Position numbers and translations under genes: made by a program
Shown here: positions 42,522 to 52,527 of the stretch, piece by piece
How the letters are laid out: every line of letters begins with the position of its first letter
How positions within the stretch are numbered: position 1 is the first letter of the stretch
Notes under the pieces: model-generated
What the model was told of the DNA's origin: nothing
Seen by the model: the letters and a program-made list of their open reading frames with translations, nothing else
The model's database searches: none
DNA from: Nocardioides daedukensis
GTDB lineage: Bacteria; Actinomycetota; Actinomycetes; Propionibacteriales; Nocardioidaceae
DNA: 64,000 nucleotides
Direction: 5' to 3'
NCBI RefSeq assembly: GCF_013408415.1
Contig: NZ_JACCAA010000001.1
Coordinates: 1,550,001-1,614,000, forward strand

Positions 42522-42902
42522 TCAGGCCAGCAGCTCGACCCGGTTCCCGTGGGCGTCACGGGTGTGGCACCGCTGATGTCCCTCGAAGGTGTACCGCTCG
42601 GACCAGTCGACCTCGAACCCCAGTCGCTGCAGGCGATCGGCCACGTCCTCGAGGTCGGCGACCGAGTCCAGCACGAGCGCAGGGTGCGCCTTGAGCGCCG
42701 GCGCGAACGGCTCCTCGACACCGATGTGCAGCTCTGCGACAACCTGTCCCGACGCGTCGTACGAGCGCCACCAGCACCCGCCTCGCCCGGACAGTGCAGC
42801 CGGCTTCGGGACCTCGACCAGGCCCAGGCCGGTGCCATAGAACCGGCGGGCATCCTCCTCGCCGCCACGCGGGCAGGCGACCTGCACATGGTGGAGGCGC
42901 AT
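42522..42902 (-). CDS. VOC (glyoxalase/bleomycin resistance-like) family protein
   Basis: A 126-residue protein with two beta-alpha-beta-beta-beta modules: LHHVQVACPRGGEEDARRFYGTGLGL at the N-terminus and DVADRLQRLGFEVDWSE...RCHTRDAHGNRVELL at the end. These carry the metal-ligand positions (His, Glu) of the family. Reaction unknown. Its ATG overlaps the stop of tam (TGATG), so it is coupled to that methyltransferase and under the same MarR-type control. Confidence 0.87.
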   Translation of the reverse strand: MRLHHVQVACPRGGEEDARRFYGTGLGLVEVPKPAALSGRGGCWWRSYDASGQVVAELHIGVEEPFAPALKAHPALVLDSVADLEDVADRLQRLGFEVDWSERYTFEGHQRCHTRDAHGNRVELLA

Positions 42903-43663
42903 CAGGACTCCACCCGTCGGGCGACGACGAAGATCCGGCGGAACGGCAGCAGCACGCCGGCCTCCCCCTCCGGATAGGCCTCCCGCAGACGCGCCCTGAA
43001 CTCGTCGACGAACTCCTCGCGCAGCCCGGCCGGTAGGGCCTGGATGGTGGGACGGGCGCCGGTCGAGCTGACCCAGTCGAAGACCGCGTCGGGTCCGTGC
43101 AGGACGTGGAGGTACGTCGTCTCCCAGGCGTCCACCTCGAAGCCGAGCGGCGCCAGCGCGCGGTGGTAGTCGGCCGGGTCGTGCGAGCTGGGCACGGCAA
43201 CATCATTGAGGTGTACGGCGTACTCCGGCCGGCTCGCGAGCTCGGTACGGATCGTGTGGCTCGGCTCATCGAAGTTGCCGGGGACCTGGAAGGCGAGCCA
43301 CTGGCCGGCCTTCGCGGCCAGCTGCGGAAGGAGGTCGAGGTGACCGTCGACCCACTGCAGGGTCGCGTTGGAGACGACGACGTCCACCGGGTCGGCGTGG
43401 GCGATCCAGCTGCGCAGGTCACGGACCTCGAAGTCGACTCCGCGTCCGCTCGGCGCTGCCTCGATCATCTCGGGGCTGGAGTCGAGGCCCACGATCCGCG
43501 CGCCGGGCCAGCGCTCGGCGAGGGTGAGGGTCAGGTTGCCGGGTCCGCAGCCCAGGTCGGTCACGGTGTTCGGCCGGTCGGCGCCGACCCGCGCCAGCAG
43601 GTCGAAGAACGGACGGCCGCGCTCGTCGGCATAGGTGAGGTAGTGCGTCGGGTCCCACGTCAT
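42902..43663 (-). CDS. tam: Trans-aconitate 2-methyltransferase-like enzyme
   Basis: A 253-residue SAM methyltransferase: SAM motif VTDLGCGPGNLTLTLAERWP (about 34-53), then GLDSSPEMIEAA, DVVVSNATLQWV and the Tam-like FAFQVPGN and LREEFVDEFRARLREAYP segments. Tam methylates trans-aconitate, an inhibitor of aconitase. It is divergent from a MarR gene, with two matching operators between. Confidence 0.88.
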   Translation of the reverse strand: MTWDPTHYLTYADERGRPFFDLLARVGADRPNTVTDLGCGPGNLTLTLAERWPGARIVGLDSSPEMIEAAPSGRGVDFEVRDLRSWIAHADPVDVVVSNATLQWVDGHLDLLPQLAAKAGQWLAFQVPGNFDEPSHTIRTELASRPEYAVHLNDVAVPSSHDPADYHRALAPLGFEVDAWETTYLHVLHGPDAVFDWVSSTGARPTIQALPAGLREEFVDEFRARLREAYPEGEAGVLLPFRRIFVVARRVES

Positions 43664-43679
43664 CGGGGCACTCCATTTC

Positions 43680-43738
43680 TCTTGACGTCAAGATACTTCT
43701 ACCCTGCGCCAGTCCTATCTCGATGTCAAGATTCTTGA
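43680..43738. promoter_or_regulatory. Two MarR-type operators between tam and marR genes
   Basis: TCTTGACGTCAAGA (43680-43693) is a perfect 14-bp palindrome. ATCTCGATGTCAAGAT (43717-43732) is a near copy centred 38 bp away, and it overlaps a third match TCAAGATTCTTGA (43726-43738). The position suits divergent repression by the adjacent MarR protein. Confidence 0.72.
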
Positions 43739-43756
43739 TCAGTTAAGATCAAAAGC

Positions 43757-44242
43757 ATGCGGGATGAAGTGGACGACCTCGTCGATGCGTGGGCGCGCGA
43801 GCGCGCCGACCTGGACCTGTCCCCCGTCGAGGTGTTCAGCCGGATCAGCCGACTCTCCAAGCTGCTCGACCTGGCCCGGCGCCAGGCCTTCACCACCCAC
43901 AAGATCGAGCCGTGGGAGTTCGACGTGCTGGCCGCGCTGCGACGTGCCGGTGAGCCCTACGAGCTCTCCCCCGGGCGACTGATCCGCGAAACCCTGGTCA
44001 CCAGCGGAACGATGACCAACCGGGTCGACCGGCTCACCTCGCGCGGGTTCGTCGAGCGGCTCCCCGACCCCAACGACCGACGTGGGGTGCTGGTCCACCT
44101 CACGCCCCAAGGCAAGGACTCCGTGGACAGCGCGTTCGAGGAGCTGCTGGACAGCGAACGCGAACTCCTCGCAGGACTACCGCCCGAGGACCGCACCCAG
44201 CTCGCCACCCTGCTGCGGGCCCTGATGGCCCCGCTCTCCTGA
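43757..44242 (+). CDS. MarR-family transcriptional regulator
   Basis: A 161-residue winged-helix regulator: LDLARRQAFTTHKIEPWEFDVLAALRRAG (dimer helix), LSPGRLIRETLVTSGTMTNRVDRLTSRGFVERLPDPNDRRGVLVHLT (recognition helix and wing). It starts just downstream of the palindromic operators. It probably represses itself and the divergent tam-VOC pair until a ligand binds. The ligand is unknown. Confidence 0.9.
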   Translation: MRDEVDDLVDAWARERADLDLSPVEVFSRISRLSKLLDLARRQAFTTHKIEPWEFDVLAALRRAGEPYELSPGRLIRETLVTSGTMTNRVDRLTSRGFVERLPDPNDRRGVLVHLTPQGKDSVDSAFEELLDSERELLAGLPPEDRTQLATLLRALMAPLS

Positions 44243-44258
44243 CCCGTCCGGGCAAGAA

Positions 44259-46058
44259 TCACTCGAGGGCTTCGGCAGCCTCGAGCCACTCCATCTCGAG
44301 CTCTTCCTTCTCCGCACGCAGCACGTCGAGCTCCGCCGACAGCTCGGCGAGCTTGCCGTAGTCCGCGGCGTGCTCGGCGATCTGCGCGTTCAGCTTGGCC
44401 TCGAGCTCGGCGACCTTGGCCAGCCGCCGGTCGATCCGCTCGATCACCTTCTTCGCGGCCCGCTCCTCCGCGCTGCCCGCCTTCACCTTCGGCGTCCCGG
44501 CAGGCGCCGCGGCGTCGGCGGAGGCACTCCCGGAGGCCGGTGCTGAGTCCGACGAGGTGGGCGCGGCGAGGGCCGCCTCACGGCGCTCGAGATATTCGTC
44601 CACCCCGCGCGGCAGCATCGAGATCTTGCCGTCGCCGAGCAGCGCCCAGACCGAATCGGTGACCCGCTCGAGGAAGTAACGGTCGTGGGAGACCACGATC
44701 AACGTTCCGGGCCAGCTGTCGAGGAAGTCCTCGAGGACGTTGAGGGTGTCGATGTCCAGGTCGTTGGTGGGCTCATCGAGCAGCAGCACGTTGGGCTCGA
44801 GCAGCAACAGCCGCAGCAGCTGGAACCGCCGACGCTCGCCACCGGAGAGGTCCCCGATCCGTGCGGTCAGCCGGTCGCCGGTGAAGCCGAACCGCTCCAG
44901 CATCGAGGTCGCGGTGATCTCGCCGTCGGCGGTCTTGGTAACCCGCCGGATCGACTCCACCGAGGGCAGCACGCGCTCGGCCGGGTCGAGGTCGTCGAGT
45001 GCCTGGGTCAGGTGCTGCATGGCGATCGTGCGACCGTGCTTCACCTTCCCGGCCGAGGGAGCCAGGGTGCCGGCCAGCAGGGAGAGCACCGAGGTCTTGC
45101 CGGCGCCGTTCACCCCCACGATCCCGACCCGGTCGCCGGGACCGATCCGCCAGGTCGCGTGCGAGAGCAGCTTGCGCTCGCCGCGCACCAGGTCGACGTC
45201 TTCTACGTCGAGGACGTCCTTGCCGAGCCGCTGGGTGGCGAACTTCTGCAGCTCCAGGCGGTCGCGCGGCGGCGGTACGTCCTCGATCAGCTGGTTGGCC
45301 GCGTCGATCCGGAACTTCGGCTTCGAGGTCCGTGCCGGAGCACCACGGCGCAGCCAGGCAAGCTCCTTGCGGACCAGGTTCTGTCGCCGGGACTCCGAGG
45401 CGGACGCCTGGCGCTGCCGCTCCGCCTTGGCCAGCACGAAGGCCGCGTAGCCACCCTCGTAGGAGTCCACGACGCCGTCGTGCACCTCCCAGGTGTAGTG
45501 GCAGATCGCATCCAGGAACCACCGGTCGTGGGTGACCACGACCAGCGCGGACGGGAGCGAGATCAGGTGGGTGGCCAGCCAGGCCACCGCCTCGACGTCG
45601 AGGTGGTTGGTCGGCTCGTCGAGGATGACCAGGTCGTGCTCGTCGAGCAGCAGCTGGGCCAGGGCACAGCGACGGCGCTCGCCACCGGAGAGTCCCAGCA
45701 CGGCGCGGTCCAGGGAGACCCCGGCCAACAGGACCTCGATCACCTCGCGGGTCGTCGAGTCTGCGGCCCACTCGTGGTCGCTCTTGCCGCCCAGCACCGC
45801 CTCGCGCACGGTGTGGGTGTCGACCAGCTCATCTCCCTGGTGGAGGTAGCCGATCTGCAGCCCGCGGGACTTCGAGACCCGGCCCTCGTCCGGCTCCTCC
45901 AGTCCGCTCATCACCTCGAGCAGCGTGGTCTTGCCGTCGCCGTTGCGACCGACGATGCCGATCCGCTCGCCGCGCGAGATCCCCAGCGAGACCTCCGAGA
46001 GCAGCGGGCGTACGCCGTACGACTTGGAGACCTTCTCGAGGTTGACCAGGTTGGCCAT
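44259..46058 (-). CDS. ABC-F family ATPase (Uup/ribosome-protection type)
   Basis: A 599-residue protein without membrane segments: two ATPase domains (Walker A GRNGDGKTT near 38 and GVNGAGKTS near 340; signatures LSGGERRR in both; Walker B VILDEPTNHLD and VLLLDEPTNDLD) joined by an ABC-F linker, and a C-terminal Lys/Glu coiled coil (about 535-599). ABC-F proteins act on ribosomes. The coiled coil suggests a Uup-like member. The ATG overlaps the ispE stop (TGATG). Confidence 0.93.
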   Translation of the reverse strand: MANLVNLEKVSKSYGVRPLLSEVSLGISRGERIGIVGRNGDGKTTLLEVMSGLEEPDEGRVSKSRGLQIGYLHQGDELVDTHTVREAVLGGKSDHEWAADSTTREVIEVLLAGVSLDRAVLGLSGGERRRCALAQLLLDEHDLVILDEPTNHLDVEAVAWLATHLISLPSALVVVTHDRWFLDAICHYTWEVHDGVVDSYEGGYAAFVLAKAERQRQASASESRRQNLVRKELAWLRRGAPARTSKPKFRIDAANQLIEDVPPPRDRLELQKFATQRLGKDVLDVEDVDLVRGERKLLSHATWRIGPGDRVGIVGVNGAGKTSVLSLLAGTLAPSAGKVKHGRTIAMQHLTQALDDLDPAERVLPSVESIRRVTKTADGEITATSMLERFGFTGDRLTARIGDLSGGERRRFQLLRLLLLEPNVLLLDEPTNDLDIDTLNVLEDFLDSWPGTLIVVSHDRYFLERVTDSVWALLGDGKISMLPRGVDEYLERREAALAAPTSSDSAPASGSASADAAAPAGTPKVKAGSAEERAAKKVIERIDRRLAKVAELEAKLNAQIAEHAADYGKLAELSAELDVLRAEKEELEMEWLEAAEALE

Positions 46059-46969
46059 CAGGACTCCACCACCATTGCGCCGGCGACGGGTCCGTGGGCA
46101 GTGAGGACTTCGCCGTACGACGTCAGCTCGGCCGCCAGACTCGCTGCATGGTCCGCGTCGCGGGCCAGGAACAGGCACGTCGGTCCCGAGCCGGAGACCA
46201 GTGCGGCCAACGCACCCGCATCGATGCCTGCCCGCAGCGGGCTCGCCAGGGCCGGGCGCAGCGAGAGCGAGGCCTCCTGGAGGTCGTTGGAGAGGGCGGC
46301 CGCGAGGTCGGTCACCGAGCCCGCGGCAAGCGCGTCGATGAGTGCGTCGGGCAGGTCAGGCTCGGGGCGCGCCAGGCCGTCGTAGATCGCGTCGTGCTCG
46401 CCATAGACCTCCGGCGTGGAGAGTCCCTCACCGAAGGTGAGCAGCACCCAGTCATATCGCCCGGGATCCGGGAGCGGGCTGACGATCTCTCCCCTGCCCA
46501 GGCCTCTGGCGGTGCCACCGACGAGGCAGAACGGGACGTCGGAGCCGAGCTCGGCGGCCAGCTCTGCCAAGTCCGGGCGGTCCAGTCCCCACAGTGCGTC
46601 GCAGGCCACCAGGGCGGCCGCGGCGTCGGCGGAGCCGCCGGCCAGTCCACCGGCCACCGGAATCCCCTTGGCGATGTGGATGTTCACCGGGTGCGTCACG
46701 CCGGCGCGCTCGGCCAAGAGCTTGGCGGCGCGCAGGGCCAGGTTGGTCTCGTCGAGGGGCACCTGGTCCACCGCGATGCCGGGCGCGGCCTGACAGGTCA
46801 CCGACCAGTCGTCCGCCGGGGTCACGGTGATCGTCGAGAACAGCGAGATCGCCTGGTAGACGGTGGCCAGCGGGTGGAACCCGTCGGGGCCAGGTGCGCC
46901 GACGCCGAGGTGCAGGTTGATCTTGGCGGCGGCGCGCGCGGACACCGCTCGCAGTGTGGGCTCAGGCAT
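46058..46969 (-). CDS. ispE: 4-diphosphocytidyl-2-C-methyl-D-erythritol kinase
   Basis: The 303-residue GHMP kinase of the MEP isoprenoid pathway. The N-terminal KINLHLGVG, the ATP loop [17 protein letters not shown] (about 101-117) and the C-terminal [11 protein letters not shown] are diagnostic. It overlaps the end of ksgA by 8 bp. The tatD - rpfB - ksgA - ispE order is that of many actinobacteria. Confidence 0.96.
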   Translation of the reverse strand: MPEPTLRAVSARAAAKINLHLGVGAPGPDGFHPLATVYQAISLFSTITVTPADDWSVTCQAAPGIAVDQVPLDETNLALRAAKLLAERAGVTHPVNIHIAKGIPVAGGLAGGSADAAAALVACDALWGLDRPDLAELAAELGSDVPFCLVGGTARGLGRGEIVSPLPDPGRYDWVLLTFGEGLSTPEVYGEHDAIYDGLARPEPDLPDALIDALAAGSVTDLAAALSNDLQEASLSLRPALASPLRAGIDAGALAALVSGSGPTCLFLARDADHAASLAAELTSYGEVLTAHGPVAGAMVVES

Positions 46970-47861
46970 CGTCGGTCTCATTGGCGTCGGGGGTGCAGAA
47001 CAGGCCCTCGGCGACACGGGCGAACTGCTCGACACCGAGCACCTCTCCGCGCGCCATCGGGTCGACGCCCGCGTGGGCGAGTGCCTGCTCAGCGGCCTGG
47101 GAGGAACCGGCCAGGTTCTTGAGGGTCGCGCGCAGCGTCTTGCGGCGCTGCGCGAAGGCAGCGTCGACGACCGCGAAGACCTGCTCCCGGGTGGCGCTGG
47201 TGGCCGGCGGTTCGCGGCGGGTCCAGGCGACCAGCCCGGAGTCGACGTTGGGTGCCGGCCAGAACACGTTGCGCCCGATCGCACCGGCACGGCGTACGTC
47301 GGCGAACCAGGCGGCCTTGACCGAGGGCACGCCATAGACCTTCGAGCCCGGCGGGGCCGCGAGCCGGTCGGCGACCTCGGACTGCACCATCACCAGGCCG
47401 CGCTCGAGAGTCGGCAGCAGGGTCATCATGTGCAGCAGCACGGGCACGGAGACGTTGTAGGGCAGGTTGGCCACCAAAGCGGTGGGCTGCGGGTCGGGCA
47501 GCGAGTCGATCCGCAGGGCGTCGGCATGTATGACGTGGAACGAGGCGGCCTGCTGCGGCGCGTATTCCTGGATCGTCGTCGGCAACGCAGCCGCAAGCTT
47601 GTCGTCGATCTCCACGGCGACGACCTGGCGGGCGGTCTCGAGCATAGCGAGGGTCAGCGAGCCGAGGCCGGGACCGATCTCGAGCACGACGTCTTCGGGG
47701 CCGATGCCGGACTCGCGGACGATGCGCCGACAGGTGTTGGCGTCGATGACGAAGTTCTGGCCCTTCTGCTTGGTGGGCCTGATGTCGAGCTCGGCGGCCA
47801 GTGAACGCACTTCCGCCGGGCCGAGGAGTCTCGGCCCGGCGGAGGAGTTGGCGTCAGGCAT
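46962..47861 (-). CDS. ksgA: 16S rRNA dimethyladenosine transferase
   Basis: This 299-residue methyltransferase dimethylates A1518 and A1519 of 16S rRNA late in 30S assembly. Visible motifs are [10 protein letters not shown], the SAM loop [14 protein letters not shown] (about 61-74) and the catalytic [14 protein letters not shown] (about 132-145). The ATG at 47861 has only a weak ribosome binding site. It is 47 bp downstream of rpfB. Confidence 0.96.
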   Translation of the reverse strand: MPDANSSAGPRLLGPAEVRSLAAELDIRPTKQKGQNFVIDANTCRRIVRESGIGPEDVVLEIGPGLGSLTLAMLETARQVVAVEIDDKLAAALPTTIQEYAPQQAASFHVIHADALRIDSLPDPQPTALVANLPYNVSVPVLLHMMTLLPTLERGLVMVQSEVADRLAAPPGSKVYGVPSVKAAWFADVRRAGAIGRNVFWPAPNVDSGLVAWTRREPPATSATREQVFAVVDAAFAQRRKTLRATLKNLAGSSQAAEQALAHAGVDPMARGEVLGVEQFARVAEGLFCTPDANETDDA

Positions 47862-47908
47862 GCCCGAAGCCTAGTGCCTCGGCGATGGTCCGCAGACCAC
47901 CACCGGTG

Positions 47909-49418
<1,510 letters not shown>

Positions 49419-50306
49419 TCACCACGAGCCGTAGACCGCGGTGGTGTTGGCGTCGATGGCGGCACACAACTCGCCGAGGTCGGCGCCGCGCACCTGGGCC
49501 ATCGTGCGCACGGTGTGCGGGATCAGGTAGGACGCATTGGGCCGCCCGCGCCACGGCGTGGGGGTCAGGAACGGCGCGTCGGTCTCGACCAGGATCCGGT
49601 CGGCCGGGGCGAGTGCCAGGGCCTCGCGCAGCGGATCCGCGTTCTTGAACGTGACCGTCCCCGCGAATGAGAGGTGTGCACCGCGGTCCAGGCACTGTCG
49701 GGCGAAGTCGGCGTCGCCGGAGAAGCAGTGCATCACCCACCGCTGCGGAGTGCCCTCCTCGTCGAGGATGCGGATCACGTCGTCGTGTGCGTCGCGGTCG
49801 TGGATCATCAGCGTCTTGTCGAGGCGCTTGGCGAGGTCGATGTGGCGCCGGAACGAGTCGTGCTGTGCGGCGATCCCGTCGGGTCCGGTGCGGAAGTAGT
49901 CCAGCCCGGTCTCGCCGATCGCGCGCACCCGCTCGTGGCCGGCCAGCTCCTCGATCTCGGCGATCGCGGCATCGAGGGTCCCGGCCGCCGCCAACCGTGG
50001 CGCCTCGTTGGGGTGCAGCGCGATCGCCGCAAGCAGTACGTCGTACTCCTGCGCGGCCTGCACCGCCCACCGCGCACCGGGGAGGTCGCACCCGACCTGG
50101 ACGATGCGGGTGACGTTCACTTCCGCCGCGGCGCGGATCGCGTCACTGGTGGAGAACGCGCCGTCCCCGTCGCCGATGTCGAGGTGGCAGTGGTTGTCGG
50201 CCACCGGGTGCGGCAGTGGCTCGGGCACCGGCGGGCGGGTGGTGTCGCGGCGACTGCCGCTCTTCTCCTCGGTCGCGGCGCGCTGGCGGATCGGCTGCTC
50301 GGTCAC
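49419..50306 (-). CDS. tatD: TatD-family metal-dependent DNase
   Basis: A 295-residue TIM-barrel hydrolase with metal ligands in NHCHLDIG (about 38-45), IGETGLDYF, IHDRDAHDD, HCFSGD and ETDAPFL. TatD enzymes are 3'-5' exonucleases/DNases. The first 30 residues are a polar extension. The GTG start overlaps the MFS stop (GTGA), so it is coupled to the transporter gene. Confidence 0.95.
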   Translation of the reverse strand: MTEQPIRQRAATEEKSGSRRDTTRPPVPEPLPHPVADNHCHLDIGDGDGAFSTSDAIRAAAEVNVTRIVQVGCDLPGARWAVQAAQEYDVLLAAIALHPNEAPRLAAAGTLDAAIAEIEELAGHERVRAIGETGLDYFRTGPDGIAAQHDSFRRHIDLAKRLDKTLMIHDRDAHDDVIRILDEEGTPQRWVMHCFSGDADFARQCLDRGAHLSFAGTVTFKNADPLREALALAPADRILVETDAPFLTPTPWRGRPNASYLIPHTVRTMAQVRGADLGELCAAIDANTTAVYGSW

Positions 50307-51610
50307 CGGACCAGCCTACGGATCCGCAGCGTGAGCACCAGCAGCGCCAAGGAGATCACCTGGAGGCCGGCAACGATGCCGACCAACAGCGGCAGGTTCG
50401 AGGAATACAGACCACCCGCGAGCACGCCACCTGCCAGCGCCGCGACGCCCTGGAAACTGGCGAAGACGCCGTAGGCCGTGCCCAGCGAACGTGCCGGGAC
50501 CAGGTCGGCCACCAGCGCCTTGACCGTGGAGTCCTGGATGCCGGTGGCCAGGCCCCAGATCGCGACACCGACCAGGACCAGCCACAGCGATCCACCGAAG
50601 GCCAGCACGGGCACGAAGGCGATCAGCACCGGAAGGACATAGAGGACCTTGGCGTGCCACGCGTCGTAGGCGACGCCGGTGAGCAGCGCGGCCACGGCCT
50701 CGATGGCCATCGCCATCGCATAGACGACCGGCACCCAGGCCAACGTGACCAGGTCGGCCTCGACCAGGTGGAAGGAGATGACGCCGAAGGTCATCAGGCC
50801 CAGGGTCCCGAGCGCACACGAGGTGGCGAAGGCGTGGAAGGCGCGGGGCAGCGGTGGGCGGGGTTCGCGCACGTCGGGCACCCCAGAGCCGGCAGCCCCC
50901 GAGTCGGCGACCCCAGAACTGGCGACCTCCTGGACTGCCACCTCCTCGACGGCCTCGCCCAACGTCGTACGCCGCTTCAGCTGCCCCAGAACGAGCAGCG
51001 AGATGACCCCGGGGATCGCGAGCACCGCGAAGGCGAGCCACAGCCGGCCGGTGAGCGCCGCGACGCCGGCCATGAGCAGTGGCCCGGCGAAGGCGCCGAT
51101 CTGGTCCATTGCCTTGTGTACGGCGAATCCGCGGCCTCGTCCGACCTTCTTCGCCACCCCCGCGAGCAGGGCCGACTTGGAAGGTGAGCGGACTGCCTTG
51201 CCGGTGCGCTCGAGCAGGATCAGCGTGCTCGCCGTGGCCAGGCCGGCAACCCCGAGGAACGGAGTGATCGCCAACAGAGGCACGCAGATCGCGGTCAGCG
51301 CATAGCCCCAGAAGGTGAGGCTCCAATAGCGACCCGAGCGGTCGGCCATCGGTCCGGTGACCAGCCGCAGGACCAACGCGATCGCCTCACCGGCGCCGGT
51401 GATGATGCCGACGGTGAGCGCGGAGGCGCCGAGGGTGCCGAGGAACGGCCCGGCCATCGAGCGCATGCCCTCATAGACCATGTCGGCGGCCAGGCTGACC
51501 ACACCGAACGCCATCACCGTGCGCCACGGAGTCCAGGGCGCCCCGTTGGTCGGGGTGGCCGTCGGGGTGGCGCTCGATGAGGCCGAGGAGTCCGGGGAGA
51601 TCGGGGTCAC
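50303..51610 (-). CDS. Major facilitator superfamily transporter
   Basis: A 435-residue, 12-helix transporter. Signature-like GPMADRSGRYWSLTFWGY (helix 2-3 loop) and KAVRSPSKSALLAGVAKKVGRGRGFAVHKAMDQIGAFAGPLL mark the N-half. A long hydrophilic loop splits the halves. The second half has GLATGIQDSTVKALVADLVP. The latter patterns are typical of a family annotated only as MFS. The start (GTG 51610) is uncertain. It sits between rsmI and tatD, where other actinobacteria have metG. Confidence 0.88.
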   Translation of the reverse strand: MTPISPDSSASSSATPTATPTNGAPWTPWRTVMAFGVVSLAADMVYEGMRSMAGPFLGTLGASALTVGIITGAGEAIALVLRLVTGPMADRSGRYWSLTFWGYALTAICVPLLAITPFLGVAGLATASTLILLERTGKAVRSPSKSALLAGVAKKVGRGRGFAVHKAMDQIGAFAGPLLMAGVAALTGRLWLAFAVLAIPGVISLLVLGQLKRRTTLGEAVEEVAVQEVASSGVADSGAAGSGVPDVREPRPPLPRAFHAFATSCALGTLGLMTFGVISFHLVEADLVTLAWVPVVYAMAMAIEAVAALLTGVAYDAWHAKVLYVLPVLIAFVPVLAFGGSLWLVLVGVAIWGLATGIQDSTVKALVADLVPARSLGTAYGVFASFQGVAALAGGVLAGGLYSSNLPLLVGIVAGLQVISLALLVLTLRIRRLVR

Positions 51611-51632
51611 GGGCGAAACCTGGCGGGCCCGG

Positions 51633-52478
51633 TCAGGGCTTGTGCACGGCGTCGTAGACCTCGCGCTTGGGCACACCGGCACGCTTGGCGATCTCGAGGA
51701 TCGCGTCCTTGCGACTGGCGCCGCTCGCCTCGAGACCGGCCACCAGCTCACGCCATGCGTTCGGGTCGTTGGGGACCGAGGGGCCGTCGTCGGCGCCCTG
51801 GACCACGATCGTCACCTCGCCGCGAACGCCCTCGCCGGCCCAGGCCGCGAGCTCGCGGAGGCCACCGCGGCGTACTTCCTCATGGGTCTTGGTCAGCTCC
51901 CGGCACACCGCGCCGGGACGGTCATCACCGAACGCGTCGGCCATCGCACCGAGCGCGAGCGCGGTCCGGTGCGGGGCCTCGAAGAAGACCATCGTGCGCT
52001 GCTCGGCAGCGAGTGCGGCGAGTCGTCGCGACCGTTCCCCCGCCTTGCGCGGCAGGAAGCCCTCGAAGCAGAACCGGTCCACCGGCAGACCGGAGACCGC
52101 CAACGCGGTGAGCACGGCGCTGGGCCCGGGCACGGCGGTGACTCGTACGTCGTGCTCCACGGCCGCCGCGACCAGGCGATAGCCAGGATCGGAGACCGAA
52201 GGCATCCCGGCGTCGGTGACCAGCAGGACGCGCTCCCCGGCGAGCAGGGCCTCGAGCAGCACCGGCGTACGCGCGCCCTCGTTGCCCTCGAAGTAGGAGA
52301 CCACCCTCCCGGACAGGGTCACGCCGAGGTCCGTGGTGAGTCGCTTGAGCCGGCGGGTGTCCTCGGCGGCGATCACGTCGGCGGTGGACAACTCGGCCAC
52401 CAGCCGCGGCGGCGCGTCGTCGACCTGGCCGATCGGGGTGGCGGCGAGGACGAGCACGCCGGGCGCTGAAGAGGTCAC
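51633..52478 (-). CDS. rsmI: 16S rRNA (cytidine1402-2'-O)-methyltransferase
   Basis: A 281-residue member of the tetrapyrrole-methylase fold. Motifs are LVLAATPIGQ (residues 8-17), ADVIAAEDTRRLKRL, LVTDAGMPSVSDPGYRL, VPGPSAVLTALAVSGL and FFEAPHR. It methylates C1402 in the decoding centre. Its start is 49 bp from the divergent pmt gene, an arrangement conserved in actinobacteria. Confidence 0.96.
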   Translation of the reverse strand: MTSSAPGVLVLAATPIGQVDDAPPRLVAELSTADVIAAEDTRRLKRLTTDLGVTLSGRVVSYFEGNEGARTPVLLEALLAGERVLLVTDAGMPSVSDPGYRLVAAAVEHDVRVTAVPGPSAVLTALAVSGLPVDRFCFEGFLPRKAGERSRRLAALAAEQRTMVFFEAPHRTALALGAMADAFGDDRPGAVCRELTKTHEEVRRGGLRELAAWAGEGVRGEVTIVVQGADDGPSVPNDPNAWRELVAGLEASGASRKDAILEIAKRAGVPKREVYDAVHKP

Positions 52479-52527
52479 CGGTCGATCATGTCAGTTGGCC
52501 TGAACCCGCCACGTAGCATGGCCGCTT

